Of a stretch of DNA of 64,000 nt, positions 24,459-35,711 are shown piece by piece. The stretch is from Paenibacillus mesophilus. Its GTDB lineage: Bacteria > Bacillota > Bacilli > Paenibacillales > NBRC-103111. The notes below the pieces were generated by a model. The model was not told the origin of the DNA. It was given only the letters and a program-made list of their open reading frames with translations, and did no database searches. Made by a program: the position numbers and the translations under genes. How positions within the stretch are numbered: the first letter of the stretch is position 1; every line of letters begins with the position of its first letter. The stretch lies in assembly GCF_005938385.1 (NCBI RefSeq), contig NZ_VCRA01000006.1, positions 248,001 through 312,000 on the forward strand. The letters run 5' to 3'.

Positions 24459-25322
24459 TTACCTTTCGTTTGGACTGTCGGCCGAAGCCCCTTGAAACGA
24501 CAGGTCAACGTATACCGGACAATGATCGGACGCATCAAGTGCGCCTTGACTAACAATAGTCTCGTACACGAATATGCTCACTGTGCCGGCCGTGTAAAAG
24601 ATATGGTCAATGGCCTCAGCGTATTTGCCTGTCGGCGCAGGGGTATTGGCAAACCTTTGCAAGGCTTCGTCCCATTCGGGGTAGGGATGGTAGGCATTCG
24701 AGTCCGATGTGCGGACGGTTGCCCCGCTCTGGGCATCGGCGAAACCATGGTCAAGCAAGTTTCGGATCGGGTCGCTCGACGCCCGGCAGTTAAAATCCCC
24801 CATGCATAATACGGGTATGCGTCGTATTTGCATGATGGCGGCGACGACATCAACGAGCTCCTTGCTGTTGTTGATTCTCGCCTCCTTGCCCGCGTCGTCT
24901 TCTGTCCAGTAGTAATGCGTGTTGCATACGGCAAAGCGACTTCCAGAGCTGTTGCACTCCAGTTCCGCCCATGTGACGGATTTGGAGTTTGAATCGTTTA
25001 AGCCGCTAAAGGAGTGGAATCCGCTGCGTTGGACCGTAAATTTATCCTTCAGGTACAATAACGGCGTATAATTGTTGCTCAATGGCCCTATATCCACATC
25101 CACCTCGGCATAATGAGAATCCAGCAAATCAAAAATATTGATCGGCTCCCGACGGACTTTGGGCGACACTTCCTGCAGCCCCAGAACATCGGGCCTATAA
25201 CGAAGAAACACGTCGGCCAGATTGTCGTCCCTGTTGGCGATCGCCTTATCGCCGCAGTTGCCCCATATATTGGAGGTCATGATTCGAAAAGTCTCCGGAT
25301 TGGTTCGTTCGATAAGACTCAT
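24459..25322 (-). CDS. endonuclease/exonuclease/phosphatase-fold hydrolase
   Basis: 287 residues. Motifs of the EEP superfamily: MTSNIWGN (Asn metal ligand), LGLQEVSP (Glu ligand), VCNTHYYW (catalytic His region), CMGDFNCRASSD (Asp and Asn) and SDHCPVYVDL (final Asp-His). Relatives include sphingomyelinases, exonucleases and many phosphodiesterases of secreted or cytosolic type; no signal peptide is present here. GGGGGTG eight bases before ATG 25322. Follows the beta-helix protein gene by 31 bp and precedes the metallophosphoesterase, so probably part of one operon. Confidence 0.88.
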   Translation of the reverse strand: MSLIERTNPETFRIMTSNIWGNCGDKAIANRDDNLADVFLRYRPDVLGLQEVSPKVRREPINIFDLLDSHYAEVDVDIGPLSNNYTPLLYLKDKFTVQRSGFHSFSGLNDSNSKSVTWAELECNSSGSRFAVCNTHYYWTEDDAGKEARINNSKELVDVVAAIMQIRRIPVLCMGDFNCRASSDPIRNLLDHGFADAQSGATVRTSDSNAYHPYPEWDEALQRFANTPAPTGKYAEAIDHIFYTAGTVSIFVYETIVSQGALDASDHCPVYVDLSFQGASADSPNER

Positions 25323-25353
25323 AGCCCCACCCCCTTGTTATCTACGAAAGAAG

Positions 25354-27141
<1,788 letters not shown>

Positions 27142-27178
27142 AAGGTCCCTCCCGGGGATAGCTCGTTAACCGCCATCC

Positions 27179-28465
27179 TTATTTGTTGGATGCCTGAATA
27201 ATCGCTTGATTGATTTTCTCTTCCGCATTCCGAAGCGCCGTGTTGACGTCATATTTGTTATTCAAAAAGTTTTTGTATTCCGCTTCCATGATCGTCGACG
27301 CTTCGCCGGAATATTTGGAGAATTGCAGCCCCGGGGTGTACGTGCTTTTGAACATAGCTTGAATGTTCTTGCCCTTCAATAACGGGTTGTCCGCTCCGTA
27401 AGCTTGCTGGAAGCTAGGATCCTTCAGGGCGCTGACGCGGCCGGTCGAACGGACCATGGCCTTATGCACTTCGTCGGAGGACAGCACCTCGATGACTTTA
27501 GCCGCCGCCTCCTTCTGCTTGCTCGTCTTGCTGATTCCATACAGGTGGAACGAATACGGCCCCAGGTTGTTGGGCATTTCGCTAAAGCTCGGGTACTGGA
27601 CCAAATCCCAGTTCAGCTTTCCATCCGCTTCCTTAAATAGCGGTGACGTCAAAATATTGTAAGTCGCCACCATCGCCAGCGTCTGGTCCTTGAAGAACGG
27701 ATTCCAGAACGTTGTTTTCTGCGCATTGGCAGACACGTCGTTCAACATTTTTCCAAGCTCAAATACTCTCCTGTAGGGCTCGCCGGTTACGCTTGCCTTA
27801 TTGGTCGCCGGGTCAACCGGGTTCAGCGCGTACGGCTTGGCCAGCCTTACGAATGCCTCGGGATGCAGCCCCATATACTGTACCCCGTTATCTTGACGGG
27901 TAAGGGCTTTGGCCAGCTCTATCGCCTTATCCCACGTGATGCCGTCCTTGGGGTAGGTAACGCCGAATTTATCGAAAATGTCTTTGTTGTAGAACATGGC
28001 GGCAGTCAGCACGGCGAACGGAACTCCGTATAGAGCGCCATGGGATACGCTTCGGGTTGCCTCGATCGTTCTCGGATCAAACCGGTCGAAGTTCATTTTG
28101 CTTTTGTCCAGCAACGGCGTCATGTCCTCAAAAAAACCGAGCTCTTCGTACTTGGCGAATTCGGAGTTCCCTATGGTGAACAAGTCAAACTGCTGCTTGG
28201 TGGCGATCACGTCCTGCAAAGACATCTTCGTCCTGTCTATTTTCTCTACGGTAATATACGGATACTTCTTTTTCAATGGCCCGTTGTACAAAATCTCGAG
28301 GTCCTCATCGCTCACCACCTGGATGTCATACAATTTTAAAGTTACCGGCTCCGGCGGCTTTTCCTCCTTGACGGCATCGCCGGATTTGCTTGATTGTCCT
28401 TGGCTGCAGCCTGCCGCAACTATCGCTGCGATCGAAAGTAAAGCGGTTGCTCGTACGATTCGCAC
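27179..28465 (-). CDS. extracellular solute-binding lipoprotein
   Basis: 428 residues from GTG 28465, with AGAGGTGGG upstream; the frame extends to 28567, but those residues are not signal-like. The lipobox is LSIAAIVAAGC, and the mature N-terminus is Ser/Lys-rich, so it is a membrane-anchored substrate-binding protein of the ABC sugar-uptake type 1 family (features such as YGVPFAVLTAAMFYNKDIFDKFG and TWDKAIELAKAL). Ligand unknown. No permease gene is adjacent; the closest neighbours are a beta-helix protein and another binding protein. Confidence 0.88.
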   Translation of the reverse strand: MRIVRATALLSIAAIVAAGCSQGQSSKSGDAVKEEKPPEPVTLKLYDIQVVSDEDLEILYNGPLKKKYPYITVEKIDRTKMSLQDVIATKQQFDLFTIGNSEFAKYEELGFFEDMTPLLDKSKMNFDRFDPRTIEATRSVSHGALYGVPFAVLTAAMFYNKDIFDKFGVTYPKDGITWDKAIELAKALTRQDNGVQYMGLHPEAFVRLAKPYALNPVDPATNKASVTGEPYRRVFELGKMLNDVSANAQKTTFWNPFFKDQTLAMVATYNILTSPLFKEADGKLNWDLVQYPSFSEMPNNLGPYSFHLYGISKTSKQKEAAAKVIEVLSSDEVHKAMVRSTGRVSALKDPSFQQAYGADNPLLKGKNIQAMFKSTYTPGLQFSKYSGEASTIMEAEYKNFLNNKYDVNTALRNAEEKINQAIIQASNK

Positions 28466-28651
28466 TGTACCCACCTCTTGGTTTTTTATTTGCCTTGCTG
28501 AATCCCCTTTCATGCTTATTATAAAAGGAGCGCCCTCCAGACAGTCAGACATGGCTGTCCTTGTCAATGTCGAAAATCGTAATTGTTAGGATCCGTTTTT
28601 TCTACATTGTCGATAGCAATCCTCACACCTGCCCCTATTTCCGAATCGCGC

Positions 28652-28682
28652 AAAAAAAGCCTGACGGCTATTTCCGTCAGAC
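28652..28682 (-). terminator. Rho-independent terminator
   Basis: Arms 28659-28667 and 28674-28682 (GTCTGACGG / CCGTCAGGC in the transcript) are followed by seven T on the minus strand. It is about 20 bp beyond the stop of the 28702-30366 binding-protein gene, so that gene and the one at 27179 are separate units. Confidence 0.88.
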
Positions 28683-28701
28683 TGCAGTTTCCCCCCGCCG
28701 G

Positions 28702-30366
28702 TTACTTCAACTCGGCGATTTCCTTCTCCACTTCCTTCGTAATCGTATCTCCGCCATGCCTTCGCCATTCCGATACGAACGTCTCGAAATAGTCGAGTGG
28801 CTTATCGCCTACTAGGATGCGCATGAAGGACTCATTCTCGAGGTTGAGCAGCTCTCCCCATTTCTCCTCCATAGTATCGGTTATTCCGTAAAACTCGTTG
28901 TACACCGGAACGTTTACCGGACTCAGCACCGCATTTCCGCCGCGGTATTGATACAGCGTATAAGCCCAGTCCTGCGGGGAGGCCGTCAGCGCACGGAAGC
29001 CTTTCAGGTAGTCTTCGAATATTTTGCGATCGGAATTCGGCAACCGCTCGGGGGACAGCTTGCCGTCAGCCGCATCCTTTAGGCGTTGAAAACGGTTCAC
29101 TAGCGTATCCTCCCTTCGGAATGTCGCCTGAATCGGCCGGACGCTCCAGTTCGTTCCAGGGCTGTCCATATACACTTGGGACGTTCCCGGCACATTGTTG
29201 TCCAGATCCGCCATCACATTGATTGCTTTAATGATCGCTTCCGCATGCTTCGCCCCCTTCCTCGCCACCATGATGCGTCCGAGCGGATCGGGTTGTCTCG
29301 TATAATAGTTGCCGTCCGGCGCAACCAAATAATGCGCGTCCCATTCCGCCTGCGGATTGTTCTTCACACTATCGGCTAGCAGCTTCATCGGCGCGGATGT
29401 ATATCCGGTACCAATGCCGGCCTTCCCCTTGCTGATATCCTTGGAGAACTGATCCGGCTTGACCGTGCCGAAATCCTTATCGATCAGTCCGGCTCGATAC
29501 AGCTCGCTCAGCTTGCCGAGCGCTTGTTTCGTATTGTCCGTTATCGATCCGTATACGATCCGGCCATTCTCGTCCTTGATCCATATTTTTGGAAACGCTT
29601 TAAAAGCGCCGAAGTACGGGTCCAGTGAATTATTCCGGATTGTTTCCGTCAAAAAAGTCGATGTGCTCTGTATGCCGTACGTGTCATCCTTTCCGTTGCC
29701 GTCCGGATCTTGCCCGATGAACGCTCTCGCCACCCGTTCCATATCGTCGATCGTAATCGCTTCGGGCAGCTGTATCCCGACCTTCCTTAGCCAATCCTGA
29801 CGAATCCACACAACCCCATCCGAATCATGCGTCGGGAGCGTAGACGGAATACCCAGCATCTTGCCGTTATGCGTCACTCTTCTCATCAGTTTGGGTCCGG
29901 AGCCTTGTATCACTTCTTTGAGCAGCGGCGAAGCGTACTGCTCGTATAGCCTTGTCATGTCCTCCAGCATATCGGCCTCCGCGAGTGTCTTGAACTGAGC
30001 TTCCGTCACTAGCAGAAAGTCCGGGATATCTTTACTGGAAATAAGCATGTTCACCCTCTGGGCATAATCCGAAAGGGGATATTCGAAGGCATGCACGAAC
30101 TTGATATTGAGCATCTCTTCGAGTCTTTTGGTATAACGGTTGTCGGAGAACGAGTCGCTGGAGCCTTCCGGCCATTTGCTCTCCAGATTCGTGTAATAGC
30201 CTATGCGCAGCGTAACCGGCTCCTTGTATTTGCCATTGGAATCCGCCACATTCCGAGCTTCTGACGGCAAGGCGACAGAGACAGCCTTCTCGTCTTCCAA
30301 GCAACCCGCAGCGGAAAGCAGCACTACCCCTAGCACGAGTCCCAGCATGCCTCTCTTGACCATCAT
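28702..30366 (-). CDS. extracellular solute-binding lipoprotein (LplA-like)
   Basis: 554 residues. Signal peptide MLGLVLGVVLLSAAGC with lipobox Cys near residue 22. The long form with GYYTNLESKWPEGSSDS, DFLLVTEAQFKTLAEADML, the IPSTLPTHDSDGVVWIRQDW hinge block and a C-terminal LLNLENESFMRILVGD... is typical of the 500-560-aa LplA-type binding proteins of Paenibacillus. GGAGGGGG precedes the tandem ATGs at 30366. It follows the AraC-type response regulator gene, which commonly controls such genes. Confidence 0.9.
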   Translation of the reverse strand: MMVKRGMLGLVLGVVLLSAAGCLEDEKAVSVALPSEARNVADSNGKYKEPVTLRIGYYTNLESKWPEGSSDSFSDNRYTKRLEEMLNIKFVHAFEYPLSDYAQRVNMLISSKDIPDFLLVTEAQFKTLAEADMLEDMTRLYEQYASPLLKEVIQGSGPKLMRRVTHNGKMLGIPSTLPTHDSDGVVWIRQDWLRKVGIQLPEAITIDDMERVARAFIGQDPDGNGKDDTYGIQSTSTFLTETIRNNSLDPYFGAFKAFPKIWIKDENGRIVYGSITDNTKQALGKLSELYRAGLIDKDFGTVKPDQFSKDISKGKAGIGTGYTSAPMKLLADSVKNNPQAEWDAHYLVAPDGNYYTRQPDPLGRIMVARKGAKHAEAIIKAINVMADLDNNVPGTSQVYMDSPGTNWSVRPIQATFRREDTLVNRFQRLKDAADGKLSPERLPNSDRKIFEDYLKGFRALTASPQDWAYTLYQYRGGNAVLSPVNVPVYNEFYGITDTMEEKWGELLNLENESFMRILVGDKPLDYFETFVSEWRRHGGDTITKEVEKEIAELK

Positions 30367-30410
30367 GGATTCCGCCCCCTCCCAGGAGATGATTCATGCT
30401 TTAACGCGTA

Positions 30411-31493
30411 TCATTCGTTCGCTTTGGCTGCCCCTTTCTCCCATGCGGAAATCCGAAATTCAGAGGGAAGAAACCCGGTCTCCTCCTTGAATTGCCTGCT
30501 GAAATACCGATAATCCTGAAAGCCGCAATCGATGGCGATATCCGCAATGTGGCGATTGGACTGGATCAGCAGCAGCTTCGCGCGACCAATACGCAGTTCC
30601 TTCAAGTATTCGGGAAAGGGCTTTCCCGCAATATCCCGAAAGCATTTGCTGAAATAGCTCCGGCTCATTCGGGCTTTGGCGGCCATGGCGCTTTGCGTCA
30701 CCTTGGCATCCACATTCGTTTTGATGTATTCTACCGTGTCCAATATCGACAGTAGCACATAATCCGGATAGGAGGAGCAGAGCAGCTTGTCACCGACAGC
30801 TCTGCGGAAGCGGGTAATAAAGGTCCGCCATTCCTCCCAATTGTCTACCTGTTCCGATCGGTTCAGCCACTCGTGCAAGTCGCCCATACCGATCAAGCGA
30901 TTTACCTCCACAAGTAAGGAATGCATCACTTTATGGAGCTTCGGGATCGGCGGTTGAATCGTCTCCAGGCGAATGCGCAGCTGATCGAAGTCGTCGTCGC
31001 GGATGGCCCAATACAGCTTTAGCCATTCATCCATGTGCGATTGCAGCATGGTCTCATCGGAATCCAGCCAGACCGTCGCGACTCCGCGCCCTTCACTGCG
31101 CTGCTCGGCGGCCAAGTCTTTTATCCGATCGGTAATTCTCTGGAGCGCCTCTTCCAGATTGCCTGTTTCAAGCTCGGTCTTGACGATATAGTCAAGCGCG
31201 CCCAGCCTGAGCGTATCCTGGATATAATGAAAATCCTGATGACAAGTAAGGATAACGACATGGATTCCGGGGTACTGCTGACGAATACATCGCATGAGAT
31301 CGAGCCCGTTCATCGCCGGCATCGTCAAATCGGTGAAAATCAGGTCCACGGACTTGTCGGCAAGCAGCTCCAGCGCTTTCCTCCCATTGCTTGCCTCGGC
31401 GACAATCCGGATTCCAAACGATTCCCAGGGTAAAGTCGTGATCAGTCCTTTGCGTACGAAATATTCGTCTTCGACGATCATCGCCTGTATCAT
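30411..31493 (-). CDS. YesN-type response regulator with AraC DNA-binding domain
   Basis: 360 residues. Receiver domain 1-120 with VEDE (7-10), phospho-acceptor Asp55 (FTDLTMP) and a conserved Lys near 106; a variable middle; and a C-terminal AraC double HTH ending in IAIDCGFQDYRYFSRQFKEE, followed by TGFLPSEFR. Its start overlaps the sensor kinase stop by four bases (ATGA), so the two proteins are made together. Expected to activate the two solute-binding protein genes and perhaps the downstream hydrolases in response to a carbohydrate signal. Confidence 0.95.
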   Translation of the reverse strand: MIQAMIVEDEYFVRKGLITTLPWESFGIRIVAEASNGRKALELLADKSVDLIFTDLTMPAMNGLDLMRCIRQQYPGIHVVILTCHQDFHYIQDTLRLGALDYIVKTELETGNLEEALQRITDRIKDLAAEQRSEGRGVATVWLDSDETMLQSHMDEWLKLYWAIRDDDFDQLRIRLETIQPPIPKLHKVMHSLLVEVNRLIGMGDLHEWLNRSEQVDNWEEWRTFITRFRRAVGDKLLCSSYPDYVLLSILDTVEYIKTNVDAKVTQSAMAAKARMSRSYFSKCFRDIAGKPFPEYLKELRIGRAKLLLIQSNRHIADIAIDCGFQDYRYFSRQFKEETGFLPSEFRISAWEKGAAKANE

Positions 31494-33217
31494 ACGGCCT
31501 CTCCTTTTCCCGTGTGAAACGGAATGCGAAAGTACATGGTCGTTCCTTCGTTCGAGGAACTATAGGCTTGTAAACGCGCGCTCTCGCCGAAATGCACCCG
31601 CAGCATCGTATCCACGTAATTCAGTCCGATGCCCATGCCTACTTGGTCCCGCGCAGAACGATCATGCTGCAGCAGCTTGCGTATTTCTTCCTCGTCCATT
31701 CCTTTCCCGTTATCCTTTACCTCGACAAGCATATTGCCGTCTTGTTCAAGAGAGATTGTCAATTGAATCAGGCCGCCGACGTCCGCCAATCCGTGATACA
31801 ACGCGTTCTCGATTAAAGGCTGGAGCAGAAATCTGGGCACCTTGGCGTCCATCACTGCCGACTGGGTTTGGATTTGAACGCTAAACTCGTAGTTGTACCG
31901 GATTTGTTGCAGCGCAACATAATCGTTCAATGCATTCATTTCGAGCCTCAGCTCGACGAGATCCCCATCTCTTCCCAGATTATACCGCAGCAGCCTGATA
32001 AAAACGGTAGCCAGTCGGACGATCTCGTCTTGTCCTTTGGATTTGGCCAACCACTGAATCGTATTGAGCGTGTTGTACAAAAAATGCGGATTCATTTGAT
32101 GGACCAGCTTTTCCACCTCCAAATACCGCTTCTCTTCCTCATTCAGCTTCAATTCCTTCATCAGTCGGCCGATGTGGGTTCTCATATCTTGAAACCGCTC
32201 CATCACTTCGTCAAATTCCAGAACATTCGTCTTCTGGGCGGATGGAGCCGTTTGCGAGACAGAGTCGAAATCCCCTCGCATCTTATGGATCTCGCTGTGC
32301 AGCCTCTTGAAGGGCGTGACAAGGATTCGCCAAATCCACCATCCGATGACAGCACTAACGAGCAGGCTGATAGCCGAAATGGACAGCCAATAGGCGGTCC
32401 AACGATTGATCTCGTTATGATACAGCTTCTTGTCGATAATCGCATATACGTACCAGCCCAGCTTCGAGCTCTGAGCACGGAAATAGTAGTGGTTATCAAT
32501 AACCTGGTACCGTTGTTCTTCCAAGCTGCCCGGCATGACCGTGCCCAAGGGGAACAGGCTTTCGTCTTGGCTGAATACGATGCTTCCTTTCTCGTCGGTC
32601 AGCACCTGCATGGCTTCCATCCCGTATTGACGATGATTCAGCATCTGGTTGTAGATCTCCGGATCACTCTCGACATAAATATCGTACTTCGACTCCGCCA
32701 GCAAATCTGTCGGCCGGGATATCGAAAAAACAAGCTCCTGACCGCCGCTGAGCGTACGGTGCGGCGCATGGTGCGTCACCCCCTTGTCGATGGTCAGCAC
32801 CGGCAAAACCTCCCGATCCCCGCTCGACTTCACCGGATAATTCTGAAATATGAAATCTTTCGTTTCCCGGTTGGCAATGTAAAACAACCCGATATCGGGA
32901 TTCGTGTAGGCAACCAAATTCAAATGGTCAAACACGTTTTGGCTCAATATATATTTATCAATGGCCGTATCGGCCTTGAACAACAAATTCAAGTCGCGGT
33001 TCGTCATCTGCTGGGACACATAATTCAGGTTGCGAAACAGGATCTCCATATTCGATCTAACCTGCTGCAGACTGCTGTTTATTCCGCTGGCCGTCTTGCT
33101 GTCCAAAACCGTATAAATGCTGTAATACGACGAGACGCCCACAAGCAGGATCGGCACTATGGTGCTCACGAGCAAACCGACGAACAAACTCTTTTTCAAG
33201 GAATGCGGTTTGTTCAT
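31490..33217 (-). CDS. YesM-type sensor histidine kinase
   Basis: 575 residues. Transmembrane segment 1 about 10-32, an extracellular sensory region, transmembrane segment 2 about 275-297, HAMP, then the His-kinase H-box HQMNPHFLYNTLNTIQWL and HATPase motifs IENALYHGL, VKDNGKGMDEEEI and GMGIGLNYV. This is the standard 5TM-less YesM layout in which the phospho-accepting His is in NPHFLYN. AAAGGAG precedes ATG 33217. Together with the overlapping response regulator it forms a carbohydrate-sensing two-component system heading the minus-strand cluster. Confidence 0.95.
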   Translation of the reverse strand: MNKPHSLKKSLFVGLLVSTIVPILLVGVSSYYSIYTVLDSKTASGINSSLQQVRSNMEILFRNLNYVSQQMTNRDLNLLFKADTAIDKYILSQNVFDHLNLVAYTNPDIGLFYIANRETKDFIFQNYPVKSSGDREVLPVLTIDKGVTHHAPHRTLSGGQELVFSISRPTDLLAESKYDIYVESDPEIYNQMLNHRQYGMEAMQVLTDEKGSIVFSQDESLFPLGTVMPGSLEEQRYQVIDNHYYFRAQSSKLGWYVYAIIDKKLYHNEINRWTAYWLSISAISLLVSAVIGWWIWRILVTPFKRLHSEIHKMRGDFDSVSQTAPSAQKTNVLEFDEVMERFQDMRTHIGRLMKELKLNEEEKRYLEVEKLVHQMNPHFLYNTLNTIQWLAKSKGQDEIVRLATVFIRLLRYNLGRDGDLVELRLEMNALNDYVALQQIRYNYEFSVQIQTQSAVMDAKVPRFLLQPLIENALYHGLADVGGLIQLTISLEQDGNMLVEVKDNGKGMDEEEIRKLLQHDRSARDQVGMGIGLNYVDTMLRVHFGESARLQAYSSSNEGTTMYFRIPFHTGKGEAV

Positions 33218-33316
33218 TGTTTTCTCCTTTAGGTGGTAGCAATAGTATAGGGAATTTCGATACGCCGTAGGCTAATTCCTGCCGTAGGGTTTGGAAAAGC
33301 ATTTTCACCCGGAGAC

Positions 33317-33350
33317 AACAAAAGCACTCGCTTAAGAGTGCTTTGCTATG
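33317..33350 (-). terminator. terminator after the Mrr-like gene
   Basis: Perfect 9-bp stem AAAGCACTC (33321-33329) / GAGTGCTTT (33336-33344) with a six-base loop; the minus-strand transcript continues TTGTTGTC. It is 24 bp past the stop of the gene at 33368. Confidence 0.75.
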
Positions 33351-33367
33351 ATCTATACCAAACTGTA

Positions 33368-34354
33368 TTAAGATGGTACATATATTCTCTTTAATGGAAT
33401 TAAAGATTGCTTCTCAACGGGCATCTTATCGTACCATTCATTAATTAATTCAACGATTCCCGCTAGATCTATTAATTTAACACCATTATGTTGTGCCGCA
33501 GCTTTAGCCGCAGTTGTAAAACCTCCTGTAGATACAAACAAACAGCTTGCCCCGTGTGGATTTGCCCCTATGAGTTGTTGCACTTCAGGCCCCCCGCTAG
33601 CGGCATGCCTATGTTTTACTTGTACCTTGATAATCGGCTTTTCAAAACCAAAAGCATCGCGATGAGCTAATACATCTACCCCACCATCAGGACCTTTGGA
33701 ACTTACTGTAACTTGATATCCCATCGCTTGAAGCAAACCGGCGATTAATTCTTGCATTTGCCATGGATCTAGTTTATCTACTAAATCTTCAATCATCGTC
33801 TTAGCTTGTTCTATAAATACTTCCTTATCAAAAGCTTCAACTTCTTCTTCATCTGTTACCAGCGATTGTGGTTCTGGCATACCATTCTGCAAGCCTAGTA
33901 GCTCACGCCCCCAATCGTCAACACGAAAGATAGTTAATATCCCACCCAATGAATTTTTCGCTCCTTGCGATAGCATATCACGGGGGACTCTCTTTTTATC
34001 CCAGGACACAGATATGACATTAGGATAGTATGGATCTATGATATCTGGTCGGTATTCATGTGCCTTAGTCACTACACCCAACAAATATTCCCTTGTTTCT
34101 TTTGAGTAAGTGATTACTCTATCGTTAACTTCTATCTCGCTAAAAAACCTCCAAACTTGACCAGCCCATGAAAGACGAGTTCCAGGTTTCTTATCTGCAT
34201 AAGCTACATGAGCTCTTTCAACAAATTTTTCTTTTGATGGATATGTTTTGGGATTTCCTAATTCAGCCCATCCAATAGAGGCTACATGCTTGCTTTGCCA
34301 TTGAGGAATTAGCTCGTTATTATCACCTGCACGCACCATCCACCATTTTGCCAT
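33368..34354 (-). CDS. Mrr-like restriction endonuclease
   Basis: 328 residues from ATG 34354, with TTGGAGGATACAT directly upstream; ATG 34399 has no site. The N-terminal half (WWMVRAGDNNELI... RVITYSKETREYLLGVV) resembles the small EVE/PUA-like modules found in such nucleases, and the C-terminal Mrr catalytic domain shows MGYQVTVSSKGPDGGVDVLA and IIKVQVKHR, giving the D-x15-Q-x-K pattern. Mrr enzymes cut modified foreign DNA. It is a single gene with its own terminator, sitting next to a 38-bp repeat (34429-34466), so it was probably acquired separately. Confidence 0.85.
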   Translation of the reverse strand: MAKWWMVRAGDNNELIPQWQSKHVASIGWAELGNPKTYPSKEKFVERAHVAYADKKPGTRLSWAGQVWRFFSEIEVNDRVITYSKETREYLLGVVTKAHEYRPDIIDPYYPNVISVSWDKKRVPRDMLSQGAKNSLGGILTIFRVDDWGRELLGLQNGMPEPQSLVTDEEEVEAFDKEVFIEQAKTMIEDLVDKLDPWQMQELIAGLLQAMGYQVTVSSKGPDGGVDVLAHRDAFGFEKPIIKVQVKHRHAASGGPEVQQLIGANPHGASCLFVSTGGFTTAAKAAAQHNGVKLIDLAGIVELINEWYDKMPVEKQSLIPLKRIYVPS

Positions 34355-34428
34355 ATGTATCCTCCAATGCTGCGTTAAATGGAATTTTTTAACAACCACT
34401 TAAATGTACGATATGGATTCGATTTATC

Positions 34429-34466
34429 ACCACTTGATTCGATGTTTTCCAATCGATTCCTTCTTT
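34429..34466. repeat. 38-bp dispersed repeat, copy B
   Basis: Same sequence as 23415-23452 except one transition. It lies in the gap upstream of the Mrr-like gene and downstream of the membrane-protein gene stop. The adjoining imperfect GACCG...CGGTC hairpin (34472-34495) has no T-run. Confidence 0.7.
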
Positions 34467-34522
34467 GATAGAGGACCGTCCATTCTAAGGCGGTCTGGGC
34501 TACGTCCCTTTATTTGTTTTGA

Positions 34523-35674
34523 TTATTCGATCACTACGCTTTGATTGCCTGGCCGTACAACTTTTAATGTCCTTTCCGGCGTCGAAATATAAAGAGACTC
34601 GCTGTCAGACGTGACCACATTTCCCGGAATGCTTGTTTCGCCAAGTCGAATCGTCCCGTCCGTGTAAATGGCAGATTGTTTCAATATTCCTCCTATATAG
34701 GAACCTGTTGTGTACATAATAAATACAGCCATTGGGATCACCGTCAATGTAGTGATACTCCAGTAATATATTCCTATATCCGCCATATGGGAAAACTGCA
34801 AAGCCGTGTTGTCTTTCTTTTGTGCATTACGTCGTTCTCTCCACCTTATGTAAATCTTGTGCAGCCATTTGGACATGCCGTAAGATAACACGACGCTGGC
34901 CAGCACCGGTATCCATACGCGAGGAGATACATTCACCCCCCATACAGTTCGGCATACATATAGGAGACACAGGAGAAAGCACAATGTACCTGACCAAATC
35001 ACTCCAAAACTATTGGTGTGATGTTTTCTGAGCAACTTTGCCATAGTCCATGTGCCCACTAGCAAGAACGGATAATATAGCAAGCTCTGGACCTCCTTGA
35101 AGATAAGGAGGTATACCAACATGGTTATTATGGCCCCCGCTATTGCCACTCCTAATGAATGATACAAAAATTTCATTATGCCAACGAGTAGGAGTATAGT
35201 TAATGGCCCCGTCCAGATCAGTAGTAATTTCAAGAGGACCTCGCGATTCATAATATCTTGCGTAGCAAAGAAGAGCATTAATCCGATATGCATCAAGACT
35301 ACAAATAACGCAGGTATCAAAATAAGATTATGCAGCTTTGTGCCTAGCTTTTTTCTATCTCTCCACGAAACGTACAACCACCAGATGAATGCAGTGATTC
35401 CAGTAAACAAGAGTCCTACGGACAGACAGGCAAATCTATTAAAAGGTATATATTGCATTACAAGAGTGAGTATCGAAGCCTTGGCACTCCCGAAGTATAA
35501 ACCATATAGCGTGATATAACCGATAATATATAGAGGAGGAAGTACTCCGATGACAAGAAATAGAAGCTTCACAAGGAACTTATCCTTAATAAATCGCATG
35601 AATAAAAAAGTAAAGACTCGTTCTATTACTTGGAATACTGCTTTCAAATGAATTTTCCAGTCTGGTATCTCCAT
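34523..35674 (-). CDS. polytopic membrane protein coupled to NACHT nuclease
   Basis: 383 residues from ATG 35674 (GGGGGG six bases upstream); the longer frame overlaps the NACHT gene and is not protein-like. About eight or nine transmembrane helices, for example LLFLVIGVLPPLYIIGYITL, LSVGLLFTGITAFIWWLYV and ITTLTVIPMAVFIMY, then a 55-residue soluble tail with beta-strand character. No transporter signature recognised. It starts 37 bp after the NACHT gene stop on the same strand, so the two form a probable operon. It could be a membrane-damaging effector or an unrelated passenger; position is the only evidence. Confidence 0.7.
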   Translation of the reverse strand: MEIPDWKIHLKAVFQVIERVFTFLFMRFIKDKFLVKLLFLVIGVLPPLYIIGYITLYGLYFGSAKASILTLVMQYIPFNRFACLSVGLLFTGITAFIWWLYVSWRDRKKLGTKLHNLILIPALFVVLMHIGLMLFFATQDIMNREVLLKLLLIWTGPLTILLLVGIMKFLYHSLGVAIAGAIITMLVYLLIFKEVQSLLYYPFLLVGTWTMAKLLRKHHTNSFGVIWSGTLCFLLCLLYVCRTVWGVNVSPRVWIPVLASVVLSYGMSKWLHKIYIRWRERRNAQKKDNTALQFSHMADIGIYYWSITTLTVIPMAVFIMYTTGSYIGGILKQSAIYTDGTIRLGETSIPGNVVTSDSESLYISTPERTLKVVRPGNQSVVIE

Positions 35675-35711
35675 CTTTAGCCCCCCCATAGCTGCTTGCT
35701 GACTACAATCC

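Noticed and set aside
31868..33232. 454-codon plus-strand frame
   Set aside because: Exact antisense of the YesM-type kinase; no RBS, unlikely composition; the kinase motifs on the other strand are decisive.
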